Of a stretch of DNA of 64,000 nucleotides, positions 36,602-44,357 are shown piece by piece. Source of the DNA: Oscillospiraceae bacterium (GTDB lineage: Bacteria > Bacillota_A > Clostridia > Oscillospirales > Ruminococcaceae); the NCBI GenBank assembly GCA_017523995.1, contig JAFWUX010000101.1, forward strand, positions 10,102 to 74,101. Reading direction: 5' to 3'. A model generated the notes under the pieces. The model did not search any database. It worked only from the letters and a program-made list of their open reading frames with translations, and was not told where the DNA came from. The position numbers were made by a program, and so were the translations under genes. Each line of letters begins with the position of its first letter. The stretch's first letter is position 1.

Positions 36602-37198
36602 TCAGTTTTTCTTTTTGAAAAATCCAAACCGCTTTTTCTTCTCTGTCTTTTCTTCTTCCTCGTCATCATCATCCGCGGTGACGCTGAGCAGACTGTTCAC
36701 GCGATTTTTCAGCAGATTCGATTCATTGCTTGCTTCTGGCGGAAGGGGTGCGGAAACCGATGTGACACGATGCACGCTTGCCACAGGTTTAGAAACGCGC
36801 ATCTTCTGATGCGCCTTAATCTGCTCACTGAATTCGGAAATCGGAACACCGCGATCCTGCATCATGATCTCACAATACATGTTGTCCATATGGAGTGCGA
36901 GAATCTGCTGCATGCAGTCATAACAAGGCAGAAGCGGAATCCCGTTCGAGATTGAAAGCAGCAGGAGTGCTTCAATGACAGATTCGCCCATGACCTGCAT
37001 ATTCCGGATTGCCTCCAGCTCAGCATGGACATTCTGCCGCACACCGCCGCGCACTTCAACATGGTTCAGTCCGGTAAAAAGCCGCCCTGAGGCAGAACAC
37101 AATACACAGACTGTGTCATCCGGACCGACCGGCTCGCCGCTTTTCAGCCGCTGCATTGCAATTTCCTGTGCGCGCTGAATAATCGCATCATAGTTCAC
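36602..37198 (-). CDS. Cytidine deaminase-fold protein with charged tail
   Basis: About 198 residues. The first 130 residues show the zinc site of the cytidine deaminase superfamily: NVHAELEAI (H-A-E) and PCYDCMQQI (P-C-x2-C). The remainder is a disordered linker ending in an acidic patch (DDDDEEEEK) and a basic, aromatic tail (KKKRFGFFKKKN). No standard nucleoside-deaminase operon surrounds it; the neighbours are signalling genes. I prefer GTG 37198, 8 nt after AGGGTGG; another GTG at 37210 sits on the site itself. The substrate is unknown. Confidence 0.7.
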   Translation of the reverse strand: MNYDAIIQRAQEIAMQRLKSGEPVGPDDTVCVLCSASGRLFTGLNHVEVRGGVRQNVHAELEAIRNMQVMGESVIEALLLLSISNGIPLLPCYDCMQQILALHMDNMYCEIMMQDRGVPISEFSEQIKAHQKMRVSKPVASVHRVTSVSAPLPPEASNESNLLKNRVNSLLSVTADDDDEEEEKTEKKKRFGFFKKKN

Positions 37199-37284
37199 AA
37201 AATTAACCACCCTTCGGCATATTAGAAAGATTGAGTGTTACATGGAATCGTCGAAAGTTGTCTGTATTGTCTTCTTATTTTATG

Positions 37285-37313
37285 ATTATACCACAATTAT
37301 CGGCAAGTGTCAA
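37285..37313 (-). promoter_or_regulatory. Consensus promoter of the deaminase-fold/GGDEF operon
   Basis: TTGACA (37308-37313), 17-nt spacer, TATAAT (37285-37290) on the minus strand, 86 nt before the first gene. Confidence 0.82.
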
Positions 37314-37527
37314 CCGCTTTTCCGCAATTAGTGAGGAAAAATGTAAAAAAATGCAGTTTATCACAATAGACATGTTCAGATTTCGGGTTATAATCGTAAG
37401 AATTTCAATCAAAAGAATGATACATCTTTTTTGCAGCAAAAATACCAGAAAAACAGTGAAACTGCTCCGTAATTGTAAACATTTTCTGAACAGATGATTT
37501 TTCACCACAAAAAGGTGATTTTACCCC
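37314..37527. other. AT-rich intergenic spacer between divergent promoters
   Basis: No gene is supported here. Only a weak inverted repeat TCACC / GGTGA near 37502-37519 is seen. Confidence 0.5.
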
Positions 37528-37556
37528 TTGCTTTTTTTGAAAATATGTGCTATAAT
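37528..37556 (+). promoter_or_regulatory. Promoter of the 175-residue membrane protein gene
   Basis: TTGCTT (37528-37533), 17-nt spacer, TATAAT (37551-37556). Confidence 0.7.
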
Positions 37557-37640
37557 ATACGATATACTAGGTGTATAATGAAAATCGAACGGGATACGGT
37601 TTTCAATTTCCATATACCATAAAGAGAAGGAGTGCTTTGT

Positions 37641-38168
37641 ATGACCTACATGCTCAATGATATTGATGAGGCAATAGATCGAAAGTTTCTGGTGACGAAA
37701 AAACTGAACAATCAGGTTGAGCCGGGTACGATCGTCCATATCATGGATGCACACGGGAACAAGGACGGCTCTATCAACGTCTATTATCGTATTACCTATA
37801 CCAAGCAGGAGTACACTGTCAAGTTTGACAATGTCAAGCAATTCTGCAAGTGGGCGCGTCCGGATAACTTCATCGCGCGCCACTATGAGAACTTCAATAT
37901 CAAAGAGATTCAGCGCTACGTGAAGGTCAAGGACAGAACCTTTACGTCCTTCTGCCTGCCGTTGATTCTTCTGGCACTGGTTTTCATCTGGCTGCTGTGC
38001 ATCGTGCTGTTTGACGGCGGTACGCTTGGTATCGTGATCGGTATTGTGCTCTCGATCCTTGCTGCAGTCGCAATTACGATGGTCTATCGCAACAACAGAC
38101 AAAAAGCGCTGATCAAGTTCTATCGAAAGGTCAGTGCAAATTCCAACTGGGGCGTCAATTTCAAGTAA
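37641..38168 (+). CDS. Membrane protein of unknown function
   Basis: 175 residues. The first 100 residues are soluble and beta-rich (VEPGTIVHIMDAHGNKDGS, INVYYRITYTKQEYTVKFD), followed by two adjacent membrane helices (about 103-145) and a short basic tail. GAAGGAG precedes ATG 37641. It is monocistronic with its own promoter, and stands between the deaminase/GGDEF operon and the TerY-P operon. I do not recognise a family. Confidence 0.7.
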   Translation: MTYMLNDIDEAIDRKFLVTKKLNNQVEPGTIVHIMDAHGNKDGSINVYYRITYTKQEYTVKFDNVKQFCKWARPDNFIARHYENFNIKEIQRYVKVKDRTFTSFCLPLILLALVFIWLLCIVLFDGGTLGIVIGIVLSILAAVAITMVYRNNRQKALIKFYRKVSANSNWGVNFK

Positions 38169-38288
38169 CCCCAGCTATCATTAAAATCAAAGGACCGTAC
38201 CGGAACGTGCGGTCCTGTTTTTATGCCAAATTTTGGAATTGCAGAAAACAACAAAGCCCTTCTCCGCTGAACGAAGAAGGGCTTTTGA

Positions 38289-39395
38289 TTATACGCCTTT
38301 TTTGTAGTTGAAATTGTTTTTCGCAACCTTCTTGCGGGCTCTTGCATTCTTGAGCATCTCCTCTTTGGAGAGACCGGTTGCGAGCTCCTCAGCTGCATCT
38401 GCTGCTGCTGCATCGGAGTCATCAAGGAAGCTTGTGAGACGCTTCCGGTAAGCGCCGCCGCCGCCCTCAGCAAGCGTCTGAGAGACCATAGAGCTCTGCT
38501 GTACAGCGCCTGTTGCGTGTACAGAAGCGCCCATGCCCTGCTGCGGCTGGATATATGCGCTCTGCTGGGGCATATATCCCTGCTGCGGCATAAAGCCCTG
38601 CTGCGGATAGCCGCCCTGCATCGGATAGCCACCCTGCATCGGGTAACCGCCCTGCATCGGGTATCCGCCCTGCATCGGGTAACCGCCCTGCATCGGGTAG
38701 CCGCCCTGCATCGGATAGCCGCCCTGCATCGGGTAGCCGCCCTGCTGCGGATAACCGCCCTGCTGCGGATAGCCGCCCTGCTGCGGATAGCCGCCGGCGC
38801 CGAATCCGGGATAACCGCCCTGTTCGCCGTCAGCGCCAAGCGTTTTCACCTCACCCGGCGCACCGGAGGCAGGACCGTCATAGAACGGATTATTCTCATC
38901 AATCTGCAGACCTGCAACAAACTGATTGGTTGCAGGAGCCGGCGCCTTCTCGTGTGCCGGAGCAGATTCAGCATCATCAAAGCCGCTCATGAAGTCATTG
39001 ACTGCATCTGCGACAACAGCGGTCAGCGCTGATGCCGGCTTTGCCTCGTCCTCGGAGACAAGAACCGTGCACGCGGCATTGCCTGCATTCGCGAGAACAA
39101 GTCTGCTGATGCTCTTTTCAGAGGGCTCGACAACTGCATCGTCGGAAAGCCCGACTGTCACAAGACCGGTTGCAATCTGCATGCCGGAGAGTGCGGTGAC
39201 AGCCTGCGAAACGGAATCAACCACAACAGCCGTTCCATCCTCGATCCCAATACCGGTCACGCCCGCGACGACTGCATTGCGCGCTGTCTGGATCACGGTG
39301 ACCGATGCCTGTTTTTGTTCTGAAAAATCGGGAAAATTCTCTCTGACGGAAGCCGCATACTTCCGCGCGAGCCCGAGAAGCTCCTTAATTTCCAT
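38289..39395 (-). CDS. GGYP-repeat protein at the end of the TerY-P operon
   Basis: 368 residues in three parts. Residues 1-125 form a compact alpha/beta domain ([34 protein letters not shown]). Residues 201-278 are low complexity: eleven units of GGYP[QM]Q plus two variant units, with scattered Gln and Tyr. The C-terminus is helical and basic ([19 protein letters not shown]). There is no signal peptide, so it is probably cytosolic. Repeats of this type can drive self-association. It is the last of five genes on one transcript. The N-terminal domain may be an inactivated deaminase-like fold (see findings). Confidence 0.75.
   Translation of the reverse strand: MEIKELLGLARKYAASVRENFPDFSEQKQASVTVIQTARNAVVAGVTGIGIEDGTAVVVDSVSQAVTALSGMQIATGLVTVGLSDDAVVEPSEKSISRLVLANAGNAACTVLVSEDEAKPASALTAVVADAVNDFMSGFDDAESAPAHEKAPAPATNQFVAGLQIDENNPFYDGPASGAPGEVKTLGADGEQGGYPGFGAGGYPQQGGYPQQGGYPQQGGYPMQGGYPMQGGYPMQGGYPMQGGYPMQGGYPMQGGYPMQGGYPQQGFMPQQGYMPQQSAYIQPQQGMGASVHATGAVQQSSMVSQTLAEGGGGAYRKRLTSFLDDSDAAAADAAEELATGLSKEEMLKNARARKKVAKNNFNYKKGV
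38568..38795 (-). repeat. 18-bp tandem repeats coding GGYP[QM]Q
   Basis: Thirteen units of 18 bp lie in frame inside the preceding gene. Seven central units code GGYPMQ and the flanking ones GGYPQQ, a pattern expected from recent unit duplication. Copy number is likely to vary between strains. Confidence 0.9.
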
Positions 39396-39439
39396 TCCTA
39401 TTCAATTCCTTCCTAAAATAAAATGAAATAAATCAGGAT

Positions 39440-40351
39440 TCAGGTATTCCTCAGCGCAGCAAGGCGCTGTGCCTTCCGTTCTGCGGCATGTGCCTTTCTG
39501 TCTGCGACCTCTGCCTTCAGCATCGGTACTTTTTCCTGCAGAAGATCCAGGTCACAGATGCATGCAAGGGAGATATCATCCTCTGTGCCGTAGTGGGAGC
39601 GCTTCGTCAGGTTCTTTTTGACAGACTGGGCAAATGCTTCCAGATTATCAAGCTGGCTCGTGATAATGAGATGATATTCCAGGAAATCATCCTCATTGCT
39701 GAAAGAAGTATAAAGACCATCTGACGACGCATACATCGCGATCGCCTTTTTATTTTCAACATAGAAGCTGTTGAACATGGATGCGGCGTTACTGTTGCAC
39801 ATGGATGCCGTCATATTTGCCGGCGCAGATTCATCGTACACCATCGGCATGACCGGCACACCGTCCTCATAGATCGCGACAAGGCTGCCGTCACCGATCT
39901 GGAGTCCGAACTGGAAACCGCGTCCGCAGACAGCAACAACCAGAGTTGTGCCGTAATAGGACTCAGGCGGAATCTCCTTGAACTCCTCTTTTGTAAACTT
40001 CTGCATTTCTGCAAGTCTGACCGGATTATTGGCAAGATGCTCCTGTACGTGGGCATTCCAGTTGGCGATGATCTGTTTTTTCATATTTTTCAGGATCATC
40101 TTATGGTTCTTCGGAAAATTCTGCTCAAAGCCTTCCGGATCCGCATAGAAATGCCGGAGTGTTTCAAGAGCAGACTCCACCGCAAACTGCGATCCCAAAT
40201 GACTCCTGAAATACTTTTTGCTGCCATGACCGTCGGCAATTACAGCGACAGAGTAATGCTCATTCACCTCATATGCCGAATGGTCCTGACAGACCAGTCC
40301 GCTGGTTTCGTGGCTCGCGCCAATGACAGAATGGCTGAAACCGCCGAACAT
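39440..40351 (-). CDS. PP2C-family protein phosphatase (TerY-P triad)
   Basis: 303 residues. PPM motifs are present: CQDHSAYEV near the N-terminus, VIADGHGSKKY (metal-binding DG), YYGTTLVVAV, GDGSLVAIY, YASSDGLYTSF and GTEDDISLACI. It should remove phosphate from Ser/Thr residues, with two metal ions. The C-terminal 40 residues are a charged helix. It sits between the vWA and GGYP-repeat genes and is the expected counterpart of the kinase encoded at 41450-42793. Confidence 0.88.
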   Translation of the reverse strand: MFGGFSHSVIGASHETSGLVCQDHSAYEVNEHYSVAVIADGHGSKKYFRSHLGSQFAVESALETLRHFYADPEGFEQNFPKNHKMILKNMKKQIIANWNAHVQEHLANNPVRLAEMQKFTKEEFKEIPPESYYGTTLVVAVCGRGFQFGLQIGDGSLVAIYEDGVPVMPMVYDESAPANMTASMCNSNAASMFNSFYVENKKAIAMYASSDGLYTSFSNEDDFLEYHLIITSQLDNLEAFAQSVKKNLTKRSHYGTEDDISLACICDLDLLQEKVPMLKAEVADRKAHAAERKAQRLAALRNT

Positions 40352-40402
40352 CGCAACAGTCCTCCTTATAAAATGAAATAATAGCGCGGATAACCGGCAG
40401 GA

Positions 40403-41404
40403 TTACCAGCCGGTATCCAGAGAGATCGCATCCGAATCGCCGAGATTCGTCATGGAATCCTGAATCTGCTGACCGAGCAGCTTCTGCTTTGCAGCGCGGA
40501 CTTCCTCCTCGCTCAGCTCATGGTTGACGTCATCAGAGAGCGTCATACTCTTGCTGCCGATCTGTGCAGAGGTGACAGCAATGATCTTGATCATCTGTGC
40601 GAGCTGACCGCCGGAGTATGCGTGAACAACCGTATCCTTCGAGCCGGTGAACTCCTCGAGCATCTCATCATTTGCTTCGCTGCCGATACCGAGCGCAGCC
40701 TTGAGGCCGAACTTATACCAGCTGTTCTGTCTGAGCTCCTCGAGTGCCTCCTTGTAGTCATCCGACGGATAACCGTCAGTCATCAGGAAGATGACCGGCG
40801 CAAAGGAGAGCGACGGCGAATTCAGGAAGCTGTTGCGGGACATTCTCGCAGAAAGCTCGCGGAACGCTTCGCCCATGTTCGTCACACCGTCCGCACGCAG
40901 ACGGGTCCACTCAAAGTCCTCGATCAGGATCGGCTCGTTGTACATCCAGCGAACCTGTGTGCCGAAGGTCAGAACTGCGACCTTGACATCGGTATCCGCC
41001 TCGCCGACTCTGCGAATCTCGGGGATCAGCTCCTCCATAACGGTATTGAGCTCACCGATCTTCTTGCCGACCATGCTGCGCGAGGTGTCGATCAGGAAGA
41101 AGATGACAAGGCTCTTCTTCGAGACGCTCGTTGCGCTCAGCGGATCGTCATCATCAAAATCGAGCAGATCATCGGCAGCATCGACAACCGGCTTTGCAGC
41201 CGCCTTTGCCTCTTTGACTGCCTGCTGCGCGGTCTTCTTTGCCGGAGCGGCAGCCTGATCTGCAGCTGCTGCAAGCCCCTCCAGCGAGGATGCAGCAGCG
41301 CCGGAAGCCTGCTTCATCAGATTTGCAGCAGCCTCCTCGATCGCTTTCGCTTTCGCCTGTGCAGTGGTTTCTGCACCTGCAGCGCCTTTCTTTTCATTGC
41401 TCAT
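40403..41404 (-). CDS. TerY-like von Willebrand factor A protein
   Basis: 333 residues. Residues 1-95 are an Ala/Lys-rich, probably disordered or coiled leader ending in an acidic stretch. The vWA domain follows: the MIDAS motif is D106-T-S108-R-S110-M, with DGVTNMG (MIDAS Thr) and FLMTDGYPSD. The run SMVGKKIGELNTVMEELIPEI is typical of TerY. The C-terminal 60 residues are helical. It probably acts as a metal-dependent scaffold for the kinase and phosphatase on either side. No membrane segment. Confidence 0.88.
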   Translation of the reverse strand: MSNEKKGAAGAETTAQAKAKAIEEAAANLMKQASGAAASSLEGLAAAADQAAAPAKKTAQQAVKEAKAAAKPVVDAADDLLDFDDDDPLSATSVSKKSLVIFFLIDTSRSMVGKKIGELNTVMEELIPEIRRVGEADTDVKVAVLTFGTQVRWMYNEPILIEDFEWTRLRADGVTNMGEAFRELSARMSRNSFLNSPSLSFAPVIFLMTDGYPSDDYKEALEELRQNSWYKFGLKAALGIGSEANDEMLEEFTGSKDTVVHAYSGGQLAQMIKIIAVTSAQIGSKSMTLSDDVNHELSEEEVRAAKQKLLGQQIQDSMTNLGDSDAISLDTGW

Positions 41405-41449
41405 AACTCAGATTCTCCCTTTCATGTTATGCAATCATATTGCATGGCA

Positions 41450-42793
41450 TCACAGCGATGCCGTTACTTCACCGAAATTGATGACAAGCCCCTGCCAGAC
41501 AGGGAAACCCTTTCCGGGCGGAATATCATAGAAGTCGCCGTCCGGCATTTTGACACTCCATGTTTTGTTCGACATGTTCTTGAAGCCAAGCACACCGGGC
41601 TTCAGACGGTTTTCGACGAGCTCGCCGGCAATGGTCTGGAAGTCCTCGGAATCCGGATCAATCTCGCATTCATAAAACACGCAGCCGAGATAGAGCGGCA
41701 TACGGTTCTTGCGGTTGCTGAATTTCAGCGTATCGAAGATCGTGCCGCACTGCGGGCATTTGAATGACTTGGAATCCGGCTGTTTGAACGTCGAGCAGAA
41801 GTTGGTTCTGCCACAGCTGCACTGAATGATCTCAGAGCGCAGGCGGATAAAGATCTTCTGCCATTCGTTCTCAATGATGCGCTTGTTCGGATCGGAGATA
41901 CCCAGCGTAAAGGAGCGGATGAACGCATCCTTGACGTAATCCGGATAGATCCGCCAGAACTTGATGACATTATCGTGAATACCGCGGACAGGACGGTTGC
42001 TCGCATTATCGGGATCATAAATAAAGACCGCGTTCTGTCCGTAGTGCTTCAGCTCAGAGGATTCGGTCAGGCAGACATCTCTGACGACCTTTTCGCCTTC
42101 CATCGGGTCGCCGCGGAAGAGCAGTTTGAAAAGCACAACCGCAAGCGAGTATTTATCCGTCTGGACATTCGGTTTTGCTACACCGCGGACAACCTCCGGC
42201 GCCATATAGCCGGGTTTGCCGCCGATGCCGAAGTTGCTGCCGTCCGGTGCGATGTTATCGCAGTCGCAGACGAGCACGGCGCCGGTATCCATATTAATGA
42301 AGAAGCCGCCGTCATTGAGGTCCTGATAGCTCTTGCCGGCGCGGTGAAGCTGCCGGAAAGCGTTGACAATATTGATCACGGCAGTCACCATTGCGTAAAG
42401 GCTGGTGAACCGGACCGGTGTCTTTGTGGATCTGCCCGTGAGCGGATTCACAGAAAGTTTATAGGTGTTGAGGATATCGACGAAGGAATCGAAGCTTTCG
42501 GGCTTCAGCTCCATGAGGTAGCCGAAGGTGCCGTCCTCGGTCTCCTTTGTCAGATATTTCGGCCACAGGAACTTGTTGCTCGGCGGGCCGTCGCTGATAT
42601 TGTTCTGGATATTCTTGCGGAACGCCTTGGGGTTCTTCATCTTGTCGATGTCATACCATTTCAGCGCCCACTTCATGCCGTTATAGCGGACAACGTAGAC
42701 AGTACCCTGTCCGCCGCTGCCGATCACACCGAGAACCTCAGCCTTTCCGCCGTATTCCATTTCGACTTCCTGGCCGATCGAAAGCTCTACCAT
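41450..42793 (-). CDS. Protein kinase with zinc ribbon (TerY-P triad)
   Basis: 447 residues. The kinase domain has a Gly loop GSGGQG (25-30), Lys45 in WALKWY, the catalytic segment SYQDLNDGGFFIN (Asp158, Asn167) in place of HRDLxxxN, DCDN where DFG is expected, GKPGYMAPEV and DKYSLAVVLFKLL. A zinc ribbon follows (CSCGRTNFC ... FKCPQCGT, about 323-352), then a beta-rich C-terminal domain (LGFKNMSNKTWSVKMPDG, PGKGFPVWQGLVINFG) that recalls FHA-like ends of TerY-associated kinases. The main catalytic residues are kept, so activity is likely. Confidence 0.85.
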   Translation of the reverse strand: MVELSIGQEVEMEYGGKAEVLGVIGSGGQGTVYVVRYNGMKWALKWYDIDKMKNPKAFRKNIQNNISDGPPSNKFLWPKYLTKETEDGTFGYLMELKPESFDSFVDILNTYKLSVNPLTGRSTKTPVRFTSLYAMVTAVINIVNAFRQLHRAGKSYQDLNDGGFFINMDTGAVLVCDCDNIAPDGSNFGIGGKPGYMAPEVVRGVAKPNVQTDKYSLAVVLFKLLFRGDPMEGEKVVRDVCLTESSELKHYGQNAVFIYDPDNASNRPVRGIHDNVIKFWRIYPDYVKDAFIRSFTLGISDPNKRIIENEWQKIFIRLRSEIIQCSCGRTNFCSTFKQPDSKSFKCPQCGTIFDTLKFSNRKNRMPLYLGCVFYECEIDPDSEDFQTIAGELVENRLKPGVLGFKNMSNKTWSVKMPDGDFYDIPPGKGFPVWQGLVINFGEVTASL

Positions 42794-42846
42794 GCGAATC
42801 TGTCCTCCTGTAATGTAATCATGTCCGCTGCAATGCGGTCAGCTGC

Positions 42847-43899
42847 TCAACGCGCGCCCGGGAGATAGGTCTCGACCGGAATCGCATTCGCGAGGCAGTA
42901 TTTATAAACGTAAGAATTTTCAACGCAGACAATCGTCAGGCGCGGGCAATATGCAAATGCATTCTTGTCGATGAACTTGACGCTGTCCGGCAGTGTCAGC
43001 TTGCGCAGACGCTCGCAGCCTGCAAATGCCTGCTCGCCGATGCTGCTGACGGTATCGGGAATCTCGACGATTTCGAGTGCGCGGCAGAACGAAAATGTGC
43101 TGTCCGCGATTTCCATGATACCCTCCGGCAGATTGATGCTGACAAGCTTTTCGCACTGGCTGAATGCCGCCTGCCCGATCTGGCGCAGCGACGCCGGCAG
43201 TTCGATCATGCGCAGATGCTTGCAGTTGGAGAATGCATATTCACCGATTGCAAGCAGCGTATCCGGCAGCTGCACGGAACGAAGATTGCCGAAGCCGTCG
43301 AAGCTGAATTCCTCGATCTTGGTGCTGCCCTCCGGAATGACAACATTCCGCGAGAGGAAGCGGTATTTTGCAGCCGCCGAACGGCTGAAGATATTGTCAT
43401 TGACACTGACAGGACGCGTCTTCTTCTTCGGCTCATCGTCCTCCTCGGTCTTTTCGGGAACCCGCATCGGGGATTCATACACCCAGCCGAGCATATAGGT
43501 CAGGCTGGCGAGCACGAATTCCGCGGCATTCTCCGAGAGGAACTTTTCGCCCAGCATGACGCTTCGCGCCTTGGTGACAGCCATCTCATGGTTGCCCTGT
43601 TCCGAAAGCAGCACGCCGAGGATTCCGTCCTCGACCATACTGCGAAGCAGCTTGCGCTCCTTATCATACTCAGCGGTGTAATCGTTGAGCAGAGCAGTGA
43701 AGCGCTTTCCGTTGAAATAAAGGTTGCCCTCATACTTCACAAAGAGACCGTCTGCATGCTCCTTGAGCAGGGTCTTCAGCTGCAGCTGAATATGCTGGGT
43801 ATTATCAAAGCCCTCGATTGTCTGGAGGGCAGGTGCTCCGCACTCCGGACAGGAAATGCTGTTCGGAGGGAGTTCAGCACGGCATTTCTCACACTGCAT
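42847..43899 (-). CDS. Zinc-ribbon protein with BspA-type leucine-rich repeats
   Basis: 350 residues. The N-terminus is a zinc ribbon (CEKCRAELPPNSISCPECGA). Residues 35-145 are helical and of unknown fold. From about 190 five or six LRR_5/BspA units follow, such as LRSVQLPDTLLAIGEYAFSN, LRMIELPASLRQIGQAAFSQ and LRKLTLPDSVKFIDKNAFAY. BspA-type repeats are usually on secreted proteins; here there is no signal peptide. AGGAG supports ATG 43899. It opens the operon, and the repeats may be the partner-binding part of the phosphorelay. Confidence 0.82.
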   Translation of the reverse strand: MQCEKCRAELPPNSISCPECGAPALQTIEGFDNTQHIQLQLKTLLKEHADGLFVKYEGNLYFNGKRFTALLNDYTAEYDKERKLLRSMVEDGILGVLLSEQGNHEMAVTKARSVMLGEKFLSENAAEFVLASLTYMLGWVYESPMRVPEKTEEDDEPKKKTRPVSVNDNIFSRSAAAKYRFLSRNVVIPEGSTKIEEFSFDGFGNLRSVQLPDTLLAIGEYAFSNCKHLRMIELPASLRQIGQAAFSQCEKLVSINLPEGIMEIADSTFSFCRALEIVEIPDTVSSIGEQAFAGCERLRKLTLPDSVKFIDKNAFAYCPRLTIVCVENSYVYKYCLANAIPVETYLPGAR

Positions 43900-43991
43900 A
43901 GTCAACTCTCCTGAATTTGATTCTGTTTCTTTATTTTACACACTGCAGGTGCGGCAGGGTATAATACGCCCCTGCATGTTTCTACGCTGTC

Positions 43992-44020
43992 ATTATAGCA
44001 TGTTTTTTTTCGATTGTCAA
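43992..44020 (-). promoter_or_regulatory. Consensus promoter of the TerY-P operon
   Basis: A perfect TTGACA (44015-44020), 17-nt spacer and TATAAT (43992-43997) on the minus strand. The leader is about 85-90 nt. Confidence 0.85.
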
Positions 44021-44110
44021 GTAACGGAAGTATCATATAAGCCAAATTTACACGAAAAAGACAATAAATGAAATCAGAGCACTCCGCGATCAAAAAGTGC
44101 GATTCTTCTT

Positions 44111-44154
44111 GATTTTCGCGGTTTTTCGGAGCAAAAACGAAAATCGCTGTTTTA
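44111..44154 (+). other. Orphan hairpin in the divergent intergenic region
   Basis: GATTTTCG (44111-44118) pairs with CGAAAATC (44138-44145), extended inside by TTTTT/AAAAA, and is followed on the plus strand by TGTTTTAATT. It looks like a terminator but no known gene ends here. The rest of 44021-44230 is AT-rich with no gene seen. Confidence 0.4.
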
Positions 44155-44230
44155 ATTATTTTACTTTGCGTTTGTGCATTATTGCTAAAACTGATAGATT
44201 AAAATTGTTTTGAGTATAAAATAAAACACC

Positions 44231-44259
44231 TTGAAATTTTTTCGTAAATGTGCTATTAT
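44231..44259 (+). promoter_or_regulatory. Promoter of the split binding-protein/GGDEF operon
   Basis: TTGAAA (44231-44236), 17-nt spacer, TATTAT (44254-44259), 98 nt before the start codon. Confidence 0.68.
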
Positions 44260-44357
44260 AATTATGTTTAGTCATGATGGCAGTTTTATCGTTTGTCAGG
44301 CAGGCGGTTCTGCTTTCGTGAAAACTTCATCTGAATTCATTTGCAGGAGGAACGTAC

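Noticed and set aside
38120..38839. Arg/Ala/Ser-rich repeat frame over the GGYP gene
   Set aside because: It is the second reading frame of the 18-bp repeats; the GGYP frame fits the operon and has the ribosome site.
43960..43965. TATAAT on the plus strand as the promoter of the split lipoprotein gene
   Set aside because: Its -35 is poor and it is nearly 400 nt from the gene, while a better promoter lies at 44231-44259.
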